Below, piece after piece: positions 1 to 8,510 of a DNA stretch of 64,000 bases (its first letter is position 1; every line of letters begins with the position of its first letter). The notes beneath the pieces were generated by a model. The model had not been told where the DNA came from and did not search any database. It saw only the letters and a program-made list of their open reading frames with translations. This DNA comes from Bifidobacterium bohemicum DSM 22767 (GTDB lineage: Bacteria > Actinomycetota > Actinomycetes > Actinomycetales > Bifidobacteriaceae): NCBI RefSeq assembly GCF_000741525.1, contig NZ_JGYP01000004.1, positions 173,606 to 237,605 of the forward strand, given 5' to 3'. The translations under genes were made by a program, and so were the position numbers.

Positions 1-583
1 TGACGTTCGACACATCCCACCCCGCAAGCGGCTTCAAATCAGCCAAAGCAGAATCCCAACCAAACATGCTATCCATGTACGCGACGTTCGACACGTCCCA
101 ATGCAAAAGACCGCTGAAATCGGTCAAGTGCGGGTCATCTGCAAACAAGTCGCTCATATTATTGACGTTCGAGGTGTCGATTTTGTCAAGCCCGTCAATC
201 CCCCTCAAGGACTCCAAGCCACCGAAGAGCTGTTGCATACTGGAGGGAGCCTTGATGCCGTCCTGGAACACAATCCGTGTGACATGGTCGGCCAAAGGAT
301 TCTTCTTTTCATAAGAAGTGAACCATGGGGCATCCGAGGGCTGGCCCATCACGGTGCCGCCGTGGACTCTGACGACGCAGCCACCGGAACCGTCGGATTC
401 GATATCGTAACTGGCATCGCCCCACGAACCAGTTTTACGCCCCTGTCCTTCGACACACACGTCCGATTGCGCCGAAGGCCCGCCACCGTTCACCTGATCG
501 TCGGCCGACGCGATGACCGGGCACATGACCACAGCCGCCGCGACCAACAGACCCACCGCCGCCTTACGCATGGACCTCATCAT
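1..583 (-). CDS. BspA-like (DUF285) surface protein, N-terminal part, cut by the window edge
   Basis: The reverse strand opens with ATG ATG AGG TCC ATG behind GGAGG, so the start is one of the ATGs at 583, 580 or 571. A signal peptide follows (basic start, then a Val/Ala-rich core ending near VIASA). A Cys-containing segment of about 100 residues leads into short repeats of the form DTSNVNNMSDLF and WDVSNVAYMDSMF. That spacing is typical of DUF285 leucine-rich repeats in BspA-family cell-surface proteins. The gene runs out of the window at base 1, so its length and any cell-wall anchor are unknown. A host or matrix adhesion role is known for some family members and is only inferred here. Confidence 0.8.
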   Translation of the reverse strand, partial: MMRSMRKAAVGLLVAAAVVMCPVIASADDQVNGGGPSAQSDVCVEGQGRKTGSWGDASYDIESDGSGGCVVRVHGGTVMGQPSDAPWFTSYEKKNPLADHVTRIVFQDGIKAPSSMQQLFGGLESLRGIDGLDKIDTSNVNNMSDLFADDPHLTDFSGLLHWDVSNVAYMDSMFGWDSALADLKPLAGWDVSNV

Positions 584-1171
584 TCCCTCCAATTTTCATC
601 CCTTCGCGCCCCAACACGGCGCGATATCTCGTGCCGCGAATTTTAGATGAAACTTGTGACATCTTCATGTCGGTCATCACCATAACTACATGCGCGCAGC
701 AAGTCGAAGGGAGAAGGAACGCGAAGCGAAAAAGCCCCGAACCGAACCGGCCAAGCCATCAATGGTCCAGCCATGTCAACACGGCACGCCGCCGCATAGC
801 GACCTCCCAACGCCGACATTCCGACGTACCAACAACAAACATAGCCTATATAACCTGTGGGCCGTGTCGAAAACGACCACGTCATCCCGTCCGGCACAAA
901 TAAATATCACAGACATCTTCCTCCCCGCATCGCCGCTTTCCGTAAGTTCTTGTTCAATACAGGACCGAAAGTCTTGTATGACAAGTTATCGTCATATGCC
1001 CGGGATTCGACACCGGCCCACGCTCACATGCTTGGCGTAACACGCAGCCCATCCATTCGACGCGCACAACCACCGGACTCAGACCATGTTTCGCCGCCCC
1101 TTTCAAACCCCAGACCCGCAAATCAACCGAACGTTCTAAAATGGCGGCGAACCACACCGAAAAGGATCACG
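584..1171. other. Long divergent intergenic region, no gene seen
   Basis: About 590 bases lie between the start of the BspA-like gene and the start of pncB. I see no convincing ORF with a ribosome binding site, no tRNA and no strong hairpin. It should hold both divergent promoters, but I could not place them with confidence. Confidence 0.5.
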
Positions 1172-2495
1172 ATGACTAATTATTCGCCGGCACTGATGAC
1201 CGACATGTACGAATACACGATGCTGGACGCGGCGCTGAAGGACGGCACCGCCAACCGGAAGTGCGTCTTCGAGGTCTACACCCGGCACCTGCCGGCAGGC
1301 CGACGCTACGGGGTGGTGGCCGGCACAGGCCGCATCCTCGACGAACTTGAGCGGTTCCGGCTTCGAGAGAAAGACCTGAAATTCCTCTCCGACCGCAAGA
1401 TCGTGGGGCCAGATACCATAAAATGGCTCGAGGACTTTCACTTCAGCGGATCAATCAAAGGCTACCGTGAGGGCGAAATGTACTTCCCGAACTCGCCGGT
1501 CCTGCAGGTCGAAGGCACCTTCGGCGAATGCACGCTACTGGAAACGTTGCTGCTGTCGATCCTCAACTATGACTCAGCAGTCGCCGCAGCGGCCTCGCGC
1601 ATGGCCACGGCCGCAGGCGACAGGCCCTGCATGGACATGGGCGGGCGACGCACCAACGAGTGGTCGGCCGTTTCGGCGGCCAGGGCGGCCGTGGTCGGAG
1701 GATTCCAAGGCACCGCGAACCCTACTGGCTGCACAACGCTATGGGCTAAAGGCCATCGGCACGGCCGCGCACTGCTTCACCCTCCTGCACGACTCCGAAC
1801 GCGACGCTTTCCAAGCTCAAATCAATGCACTCGGCCCTGACACCACGCTACTGGTCGATACCTATGACATCGAAACCGCCGTGAAGACCGCCGTCGAAGT
1901 GGCCGGGCCGCAACTGGGTGGAGTTCGCATCGACTCCGGCGACCTGGCGCAACTGGCACAGCGCGTACGCAACCAGCTCGACGCACTGGGCGCGAAAAAC
2001 ACGAAAATCACCGTCACCAACGACCTGGACGAGTACGCGATCGCCTCGCTGCACTCCGCGCCCGTGGATTCCTACGGGGTGGGCACCATGCTCGTCACCG
2101 GCTCCGGCGCACCGACCTGCGCCATGGTCTACAAGCTCACCGAACGCGAAAACGCAGCCGGAATGATGGAGCCCGTGGCCAAGAAATCGAAGGACAAGGC
2201 CAGCACCCCCGGCCGCAAACTCGCCTTCCGTTCGTACGAGTTGGGGGTGGCGACGGACGAGCGGATCGTTTCCAGTTCCGAGGCCAAGTTGGCGGAATAC
2301 AGGCCGGATCCGGATTGGCGCGATCTTCTGGTCGACTATGTCGATCACGGCGAAATCAACCAGGCATACCGAGGGCCCGAGGCCATCACCGCCGCACACG
2401 ACTACCATGCCAAGGCACTGGCCGAGCTGCCAATCACCGCGCAGTCTCTGATGAAGGGTGATCCTGCAATCCCAACGCTTCTCGACGTGCTGTAG
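1172..2495 (+). pseudogene. pncB: Nicotinate phosphoribosyltransferase, frameshifted
   Basis: The product would convert nicotinate and PRPP to nicotinate mononucleotide for NAD salvage. The start is ATG 1172 (MTNYSPALMTDMYEYTML) behind AAAGGA. The first frame runs through NYDSAVAAAASRM and VGGFQGTAN. It then breaks at 1720-1722, where an extra C (AACCCTACTG) shifts the reading. The +1 frame continues as LLAAQRYGLKAIGTAAH, LGGVRIDSGDL and TVTNDLDEYAI to a normal C-terminus at 2495. Both halves are well conserved and together have family length (about 440 residues). The break is therefore one recent indel or a sequencing error, not old decay. As written the product stops at 1840. Confidence 0.85.
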
Positions 2496-2602
2496 GCCGA
2501 ATACGTCCAGAACGGCGGGCGACGAGTTCCAGCAATCTTCTTGATGAACTTAGCGATTGCCGCAATTCCTTTCGACCACCTCTGGCGGCACAGTCTCTAT
2601 GG

Positions 2603-2760
2603 CCCTTTTTCAGCATTACTTACCGTTTCTGCCGAAAAGGGGCCAATTAGCCCGTCTAAATGGCTGTTTTTCGGCAGGAAGGTGTCGCTGTGCTGAAAAA
2701 GGGTCATTTGGAAGCGCTAATTGGCCTTTTTCGGCACAAACGGTGAACCCTGCCGAAAAA
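2603..2760. repeat. Nested inverted-repeat cluster with competing hairpins
   Basis: CCCTTTTTCAGCA (2603-2615) is exactly complementary to TGCTGAAAAAGGG (2691-2703). Inside it, CTGCCGAAAA (2629-2638) pairs with TTTTCGGCAG (2668-2677). GGCCAATTAGC (2641-2651) pairs exactly with GCTAATTGGCC (2716-2726), extended by TGCCGAAAA/TTTTCGGCA. A further TGCCGAAAAA sits at 2751-2760. Several pairings exclude one another. The block lies about 110 bases after pncB and contains no gene. It may be a terminator complex, a structured RNA or a palindromic repeat family. Confidence 0.7.
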
Positions 2761-2853
2761 GAGCCGCGGGAAAATCCACCCATCCGTCGAATCGCCACGC
2801 AGCGTTGCATCGACCACTAGAACCCATCCGGAACTTCCAACAGGTCGGCGATA

Positions 2854-3320
2854 GGCACTCTGATCGAACGCGCGACCCGCTACACCGTGCCTCTCCACCC
2901 CAGCTGTTGGTATGGACTAGCAAGTGAGTCGAAGCGCGACTCCTCGTTTCACCGAACCTCTCCACCTGCCGTAAAGGCATGCCGCAGGACAGGTGCAGGA
3001 CGCGACCATCAGGAAGACGGACGACCCGCCCCACCCCCGAGCCGATCGACGACCTGGGACCAAGGCGCGCAGATGACCCGACACGCCGGCATCAGGACCG
3101 CGCCGGACACGGACGCGTACTCCTGCGAGCCGCAATCGCCCCCCCCCCGGCGGCACGGAACCAACAAGAACGCCAACGAACTGTCGCGCCGGCACTTCCC
3201 CAAAGGCACCGACCTATCGGTCTACCCCGAGGAACACCTCGACGCCGTGGCCCGCGAACTCAATGACCGGTCCCGCAAGACCCTCGACTGGATGACACCC
3301 AGCGAGAAGATCATCCCACT
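2854..3320 (+). pseudogene. Decayed IS30-family transposase
   Basis: Three pieces in different frames match the DDE region of IS30 transposases. The first, near 2854, reads GTLIERATRYTVPLHP. The second, near 2936, reads PRFTEPLHLP, a stop, then RHAAGQVQDATI. The third, 3052-3312, reads TWDQGAQM and then FPKGTDLSVYPEEHLDAVA and RKTLDWMTPSEK. The DDE segment with TWDQG and the C-terminus survive, while the N-terminal HTH part is absent. The first two pieces both match the same ERxTRFT stretch, so the remains may come from two copies. A 10-nt C tract (3139-3148) replaces the usual PWQRG codons. No terminal inverted repeats were recognised. Confidence 0.8.
3139..3148. repeat. Homopolymer tract, C10
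   Basis: Ten consecutive C residues interrupt the IS30 transposase remnant between CEPQS and RRHGTNKN. Four more 10-nt C/G tracts occur in this window, three of them within or at the end of surface or secreted protein genes. Confidence 0.9.
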
Positions 3321-3436
3321 ACTCCAAAGCATCCGGCATTCTGAACCAGCCAACCAAACAGCAACGGCGCTGCGACCGCCACTAGACACCCGGCCGTTAG
3401 CACAAAAGCGGGGGCACGAACCAGAGTGCGCATGGG

Positions 3437-3775
3437 TCAGTGCATCATCTCGCTGTAGATGCGCTTGCACTCCGGGCACACCGGGTACTTCGACGGGTCA
3501 TGCTTGGGCACCCAGACCTTGCCACACAAGGCCACCACGGGCCTGCCGGTACGCTGCGAAAGCTCCATGCGGTCGCGGGAGACGTAATGAGCAAAGCGGT
3601 CGGCATCGCCGTCATTGTCGCTCAGGTCCGGCTTTTCGTCGACCTCCGGCCGCTCGAGCACGGCCGTGCCACCCTCCGAACCTGAGTCAGGAGCCGAGGC
3701 TGGATTCTCGAACCCCGCCATGTCGCGCACAATGCCGAATTCGTCAACGTCCTCAAGATTCATCATGGCAGCCAT
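3437..3775 (-). CDS. DUF3039 domain-containing protein
   Basis: This 112-residue protein starts at ATG 3775, with GGAG five bases upstream; a GTG at 3778 is the alternative. The N-terminal half is acidic and probably disordered. The C-terminal half carries the DUF3039 core: DRFAHYVSRDRMELS, then VVALCGKVWVP and YPVCPECKRIY. The CG plus CPEC cysteines suggest a small zinc-binding knuckle. The family is common and short in Actinobacteria and has no settled function. It stands alone here, with no operon partner on its strand. Confidence 0.85.
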   Translation of the reverse strand: MAAMMNLEDVDEFGIVRDMAGFENPASAPDSGSEGGTAVLERPEVDEKPDLSDNDGDADRFAHYVSRDRMELSQRTGRPVVALCGKVWVPKHDPSKYPVCPECKRIYSEMMH

Positions 3776-4517
3776 CACCGCTCCTTATCGCTCACGTCCA
3801 GCACACGTCACTGCGCACCATCATAGCCGCCGCAGGTTACGAATACGCCGCGAACGGAAACGTCAAGGAGTGTAGAGCGCAGATCCTCGCCGAATGATTA
3901 CGTGCAACGCCTTATTCGGTGCGGTATGCTACCTTCCTTGCAGCCGCAAGCCGACACCATAAGTTTTGCACGAGTGACGATGCAAGGCCACGTTCGGCCC
4001 GCAAACCGGCACCGGCACCAGGCCCGACGAGCACACGTGGCCCGATGAAGCCGCCAACGAAAACGCCAGCGACGTTGTCGGCAACGAGCGGATGACCCTG
4101 GCTCCGACCGGAGCCGTCTCTTCTTCCGGACATTGCCGGACCTCGCCGCCACCGGCACGCCTGCATCAAGCGAATTGTCGGTGGCTGCAACCCGTCAGAA
4201 TCGTCGCACACGGGACCGGATCCACCTTGGGCACGATGCGAGCAACATCGCGCCCGCGAGCCAGCGGAGCCCAAGGCCTCCGGGCTTTTTATTGTTGTTG
4301 TGAGATCCCATGATGACAGGACCTCCTTCCTGTTTATCCGTTACACCGCCCACGCACGAACACGCGATATGGAACGGGAGCACAAAACCCACCGAATTCC
4401 ATGCTTTCGTATTCGTCAAAACCCGTGTAGAGGGCGGCGGACCGAGGGGATGCGGGACGCGAACGGCCGCCGAGATGCCTGTGTGGAAAAATCAGCGTCA
4501 GGCGGTAGTCTTGAAGC
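3776..4517. other. Intergenic region with a short ORF and a terminator-like hairpin
   Basis: On the reverse strand, GGAGG precedes ATG 4311, which opens a 38-codon frame (MGSHNNNKKPGGLGLRWLAG, then AMLLASC) ending at 4195. It looks like a truncated lipoprotein leader, and a frameshift would be needed to extend it. On the forward strand, AGCCC AAGGCCTCC GGGCT followed by TTTTTATT (about 4268-4291) resembles an intrinsic terminator. The longer frames here have no family resemblance. I regard the stretch as gene debris plus the coaD promoter region. Confidence 0.35.
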
Positions 4518-5012
4518 ATGACTATAGCAGTGTGCCCCGGTTCGTACGACCCCATCACGGCCGGGCATTTGGACGTGATCGAGCGCAGTGCGCGCATCTT
4601 CAGCGAGGTGCACGTGGTGGTGGCCGTAAACGCCACCAAAACACCGATGTTTTCGGAGCGAACACGCGTGGACGTGATTCGTCGCGCTCTGGCGAAGGAC
4701 GGCTATCCGAACGTCAAGGTCGCCTCGACCGGCGGGCTGATCACGGACTACTGCACCAGAGTCGGCGCCACGGTGATCGTGAAGGGATTACGCCAGAACG
4801 GCGACTATGAGGCCGAGCTCGGCATGGCTCTCGTGAACCGCAAACTCTCAGGCGTCGAAACGATGTTCCTACCGGCCGATCCGCTGCTCGAGCACATCTC
4901 CAGCACCATCGTCAAGGATGTGGCACGCCACGGCGGCGACGTCACCGGCATGGTGCCCGACTGCGTGGTCGGCATGCTCGACGAAGCACTCAAGAAGGAA
5001 AAGAGCCAATAA
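4518..5012 (+). CDS. coaD: Phosphopantetheine adenylyltransferase
   Basis: The enzyme transfers AMP to 4'-phosphopantetheine to give dephospho-CoA, the penultimate step of CoA synthesis, in the cytosol. The 164 residues match family length. The nucleotide-binding [19 protein letters not shown] carries the TxGH-type motif at residues 8-20. The C-terminal half has [17 protein letters not shown] and [11 protein letters not shown], both expected for CoaD. The gene is followed after one base by the coiled-coil protein at 5014, so the two are probably cotranscribed. Confidence 0.96.
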   Translation: MTIAVCPGSYDPITAGHLDVIERSARIFSEVHVVVAVNATKTPMFSERTRVDVIRRALAKDGYPNVKVASTGGLITDYCTRVGATVIVKGLRQNGDYEAELGMALVNRKLSGVETMFLPADPLLEHISSTIVKDVARHGGDVTGMVPDCVVGMLDEALKKEKSQ

Positions 5013-5013
5013 T

Positions 5014-6057
5014 ATGGAAGAAAACGCGAACTTCGACGCGACGGCGGCACCCGACAAGCGGCCCACTCAGGCCGACGACAACGACGACACCTTTTCGAGC
5101 GTCGTACCGGTGGATGCAATAGCCGCACGGGTCGATGCCGGAACGGCCGACGAAACCAATCAGACGGCAATCAGTTCACGGCAACCAGGCGATGACGCCT
5201 ACAGCGGCGACAACAACTTTGAGAGCCGTCGCGCCGATGGGTCGGACTCTATGGGCGATCCGATCCCGCAATACAATACAAGCGACGCCTCCGAAGCCCA
5301 TGGCAACGCGGGTTCCGACGCCGAAGCCAAAGCGAAGCCGGTACCGCTGTTCAAACCAACCGATCTGCCGGACCTTGAAGAACACACCCACGACAGGTAT
5401 GGCGATTCCGATGAAGACGACAATGCTCAGAGGGCCGGCAACCATGACGAATTCGAACGTGCATCAAACGCCAGCCGCGACGAGTTCACCACGGTCTACG
5501 ACCTGATCGATCAACTGACCGAATCCGTCAATCAAGCCAAGTCCGGCTTTCTGAGCCCCGGAACCGTGCGACTTGATCGCCAGCAGCTCTTGGAACAGCT
5601 TGATGATTTGAAGACGATGCTGCCGGTCCAGCTCGAACGCGCCTCATCACTGATGCGGGAGGCCGAGCGGCGGCTCGACAACGCACAGGCCGAGGCCGAC
5701 TCCATCGTCGCCAACGCGAAAAGCCAGCAGGTGCAGATCATCGCAGAGGCGCAAGAGCAGGCGCAGTTCCTGGCAAGCCAGGAGCGGGTCACCGACCTGG
5801 CTCGACAGAAAGCCCGTAAGATCACGGACGAAGCGCAAGCCAACGCCCTCAAACTCACGCAGGGTGCCAACACCTACTGTGCGCAGGTGATGAAGACGCT
5901 CAGCGAACAATTGACCGCCTACGGCCGCGATGTGAAGAACGGCATCGACGTGATCGACGAACGTCAGAAAGCCGCCGCGCAGCAGCTTGCCCAGGTCGAG
6001 GGACGGCAGACCGGCCAGACGGACGGCACGTCACCGAGCAAAAAAGACAAGCACTGA
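5014..6057 (+). CDS. DivIVA/ATP synthase B-like coiled-coil protein
   Basis: The 347-residue protein starts at ATG 5014, one base after the coaD stop. Residues 1-150 are acidic and low in complexity (Asp, Asn, Ala, Ser). Residues 160-315 form a long predicted coiled coil with Glu/Gln/Ala heptads, including LMREAERRLDNAQAEADSI and AQEQAQFLASQERV. This pattern matches the DivIVA-like or ATP synthase B-like proteins found next to coaD in bifidobacteria. A role in polar growth or cell division is plausible from the family but not shown here. The tail is basic (KKDKH). Confidence 0.7.
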   Translation: MEENANFDATAAPDKRPTQADDNDDTFSSVVPVDAIAARVDAGTADETNQTAISSRQPGDDAYSGDNNFESRRADGSDSMGDPIPQYNTSDASEAHGNAGSDAEAKAKPVPLFKPTDLPDLEEHTHDRYGDSDEDDNAQRAGNHDEFERASNASRDEFTTVYDLIDQLTESVNQAKSGFLSPGTVRLDRQQLLEQLDDLKTMLPVQLERASSLMREAERRLDNAQAEADSIVANAKSQQVQIIAEAQEQAQFLASQERVTDLARQKARKITDEAQANALKLTQGANTYCAQVMKTLSEQLTAYGRDVKNGIDVIDERQKAAAQQLAQVEGRQTGQTDGTSPSKKDKH

Positions 6058-6133
6058 AAAGACCAGGGCGAACAGTCTGTTCCGCCCGGGGTCTACCGTA
6101 CATACAGATCCGAGCATTTGAAAGAAGGACAGC

Positions 6134-6793
6134 ATGGCCAGACCCGAAGATTCCCGGTGGGCGATTGCCGTGGGGCAGGTATCGACACGCCCCGGCCAGA
6201 GCGACAGCGTGAACCGCACATTTCCGGCTCCGAGCGGCATCGGCGACGAAGTGGTGGGAGTGAACCAGGGTGACGAGGTGCCTGTAAACGGCTCAATCGA
6301 CTCAATCACCGACGGACTGGTGTTCACGGGAACCATGAAGGCTCCAGTGCACGCCGAGTGCACTCGATGCCTTGGCCCGGTCAACCGCACCTGGGACATG
6401 CCATTCACGGCCTTTTTCCCATACGATTTCACCATCGCCGCGACGCGGGGCGACGAAATTGACGACGGTAAGACCGGCAAGCATAAGGTACGAGGGAACT
6501 CGGCCGACCGCATGAAGGACGAGGAGACGGAAATCTTCGCAGACGAGGATGAGTCGGAAGACATCTATCCTTTCGTTGAGGGCGGAGCTTTCATCGACAT
6601 CGAGGCGCTGCTGCGTGACACCATGGCGGAGGGACTGCCGCTACAGGTGTTGTGCCGCCCGGACTGCAAGGGTTTGTGTCCTCAGTGCGGCGCGAATCTC
6701 AACGATGATCCGGATCATCATCACGAAGTGATCGACGACCGTTTCGCCGCGTTGGCCGAACTCAAAGAACAACTGGAACGCAAACAAAACTGA
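6134..6793 (+). CDS. YceD family (DUF177) protein
   Basis: The start ATG at 6134 has GAAGGA upstream. This 219-residue protein belongs to the YceD/DUF177 family, linked in bacteria and plastids to 23S rRNA accumulation. It shows VHAECTRCLGPVNRTW near residue 75 and CRPDCKGLCPQCGANLNDD near the C-terminus, so paired Cys motifs suggest zinc binding. An acidic stretch (DEDESEDIY) separates them. Lying directly upstream of rpmF is the standard context for this family and supports the call. Confidence 0.9.
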   Translation: MARPEDSRWAIAVGQVSTRPGQSDSVNRTFPAPSGIGDEVVGVNQGDEVPVNGSIDSITDGLVFTGTMKAPVHAECTRCLGPVNRTWDMPFTAFFPYDFTIAATRGDEIDDGKTGKHKVRGNSADRMKDEETEIFADEDESEDIYPFVEGGAFIDIEALLRDTMAEGLPLQVLCRPDCKGLCPQCGANLNDDPDHHHEVIDDRFAALAELKEQLERKQN

Positions 6794-6876
6794 TCGGCGC
6801 TTCCGCTTGTACGGGACTTAGGCTAGACTTGAGTCCGCTTAAGCTTAAAGCCGTTCGAACGAAATAGAGGAATATC

Positions 6877-7071
6877 ATGGCATTGCCCAAGTACAAGACT
6901 TCGCGCGCCAACACGCATTCGCGCCGCTCCAACTGGAAGGCCAGCGCGGTCAGGACGATCAGCTGCCCGAATTGCGGTGCGCCCGCATTGCCGCACATGG
7001 CCTGCCCGAACTGCGGTTCCTACCGTGGCCGCACCTATCGCGAGGCTGTCAGCAACACGCTGAGCAAGTAA
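6877..7071 (+). CDS. rpmF: 50S ribosomal protein L32
   Basis: The 64-residue protein has the conserved [20 protein letters not shown] start. Two zinc-ribbon pairs follow, CPNC near residue 30 and CPNC near residue 44, so this is the zinc-binding form of L32. It sits 83 bases after yceD and is followed by a clear terminator. Confidence 0.97.
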   Translation: MALPKYKTSRANTHSRRSNWKASAVRTISCPNCGAPALPHMACPNCGSYRGRTYREAVSNTLSK

Positions 7072-7087
7072 GACGCAAGTCCGTGAA

Positions 7088-7125
7088 GGACCCTGCCATC
7101 GACGGGTGGCGGGGTCCTTTTCGAT
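7088..7125 (+). terminator. Intrinsic terminator after rpmF
   Basis: GGACCCTGCCA ... TGGCGGGGTCC followed by TTTTCG forms a strong hairpin 17 bases after the rpmF stop. Confidence 0.8.
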
Positions 7126-7352
7126 GAAAACAGACTTATTTCTTATTCCGTAACCAATTTCGACAGATATGCGTCAGCGACACACGTACAGTAACAGGCA
7201 CACAGCGACAGATATACAAAATGGCGGAATTCCAGCATCCTTGATTACATAGTTTTATGCTATCGGGAATCGGTGCGGCCACGAAACGAATTTCACAGTC
7301 GCACCGGCAGGTTCAAATGACGGCAAGCACGCAATATGACAAAAGGAGCATG

Positions 7353-8177
7353 ATGAGCAAGACGGACACCAATCGGATTGAGTCGAGGGACGACGCGCGG
7401 CAGACTGACGGCGAGGCCACGCCCACCCCGCAGGCCGAGCTGCTGGAACGTCTCGGCACCACGCTTTCGCCGGATCTGCTCATCCAGGCGCTCACACACC
7501 GCTCGTTCTCACATGAGCACAACAACGCGCCGAACTACGAACGTCTGGAGTTTCTAGGCGATGCGGTGCTGGAACTGGTATCGACCGAAACACTCTACCG
7601 TGACCATCCCGATATGAACGAAGGACAGCTGGCGAAGATGCGCGCGAAGGCGGTCTCCGAAGAGTCGCTTTCCGCCATTGCACGGGAGAAGCTCAAAGTG
7701 GGGCCGTATATCTTGCTTGGACGTGGTGAGGCGGACTCCGGCGGTGCCGAGAAGAGTTCGATTCTGTGCGACATCGTGGAATCGTTGATCGGAGCGACGT
7801 TCGTTGAGCACGGTATCGACGAGGCCCGGCACGTGGTGCACCGGCTTGTGGACGATGAACTGCGGGAGGTAGCCACTGAAGGGCCGGCGCTCGACTGGAA
7901 GACCTCCTTGACCGTGCTCGCCCATGAGAAGGGGTTCAAGGAACCGTATTATCGCATGTCCGTTGGAGGCCCGGAGTATGCGCAGGTCTTCACCGCAAAC
8001 GTGGTCATCGAAAAATCCGGCAAAAACACGAAACCGAACGAGGAACAGGTTATCGGCACAGCGACGGGCACCAGCAAACGCAAGGCCCAGCTCGCAGCCG
8101 CGGAAATCGGTTGGCATTATCTCAAGGAGGCAAAGCCTGCCGAGTCGCGACATACCCACACATCACAGTCAGATTGA
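7353..8177 (+). CDS. rnc: Ribonuclease III
   Basis: This endonuclease cleaves double-stranded RNA in rRNA processing and RNA turnover. The start is placed at the second of two adjacent ATGs (7350 and 7353) because AAAGGAG lies four bases before it; upstream in-frame codons lack a ribosome binding site. The protein has 274 residues. The catalytic signature NYERLEFLGDAVLEL lies near residue 60, with EKSSILCDIVESLIGA near residue 130 carrying the second acidic pair. A double-stranded RNA binding domain ends in SKRKAQLAAAEIGWHYL. Placement after yceD-rpmF is usual. Confidence 0.95.
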   Translation: MSKTDTNRIESRDDARQTDGEATPTPQAELLERLGTTLSPDLLIQALTHRSFSHEHNNAPNYERLEFLGDAVLELVSTETLYRDHPDMNEGQLAKMRAKAVSEESLSAIAREKLKVGPYILLGRGEADSGGAEKSSILCDIVESLIGATFVEHGIDEARHVVHRLVDDELREVATEGPALDWKTSLTVLAHEKGFKEPYYRMSVGGPEYAQVFTANVVIEKSGKNTKPNEEQVIGTATGTSKRKAQLAAAEIGWHYLKEAKPAESRHTHTSQSD

Positions 8178-8510
8178 GGATCAAACCGCCACTAATCGTG
8201 GACGGCGACGATGCCATCAATGCACTTGACGTGAACCTTGATTGGCGATCCTGCGTCAAGCCATATGATTCAGAACCACACGGTTCAGAGCCATATCCCC
8301 TAAGCAATGTGAATCGATGCGAACCATTCGTCCTTCCGTGGCCGTCATAAGTCGATCAAGCCACGCAGGACGAAACGGCACAAAACGTTGCAAGCAACCT
8401 GTATAGCACCTCTCCTTATTCGACCCTATGCAGACCCGCATCCGTACAGGGGCAAGGCCGCTCTTGAGTCAATCTGCTCGATCTGTTCAATCCAGCCGGA
8501 CCAGATCAAC
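8178..8510. other. Convergent intergenic region between rnc and the ABC-F gene
   Basis: No gene or strong terminator is evident. A short imperfect inverted repeat (CATATGATTCAGAACC ... GGTTCAGAGCCATAT, about 8262-8296) is the only structure I noticed. Confidence 0.4.

Noticed and set aside
857..1171. Upstream extension of pncB to 857
   Set aside because: The conserved protein starts at ATG 1172 with a good ribosome binding site, and the upstream codons have no homology.
2887..3897. Forward open frame of 336 codons as one gene
   Set aside because: Only part of it (to about 3312) matches IS30 transposase; the rest is antisense to the DUF3039 gene.
4092..4313. Forward frame between the DUF3039 gene and coaD
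   Set aside because: It lacks a ribosome binding site and family resemblance and ends in the terminator-like hairpin.
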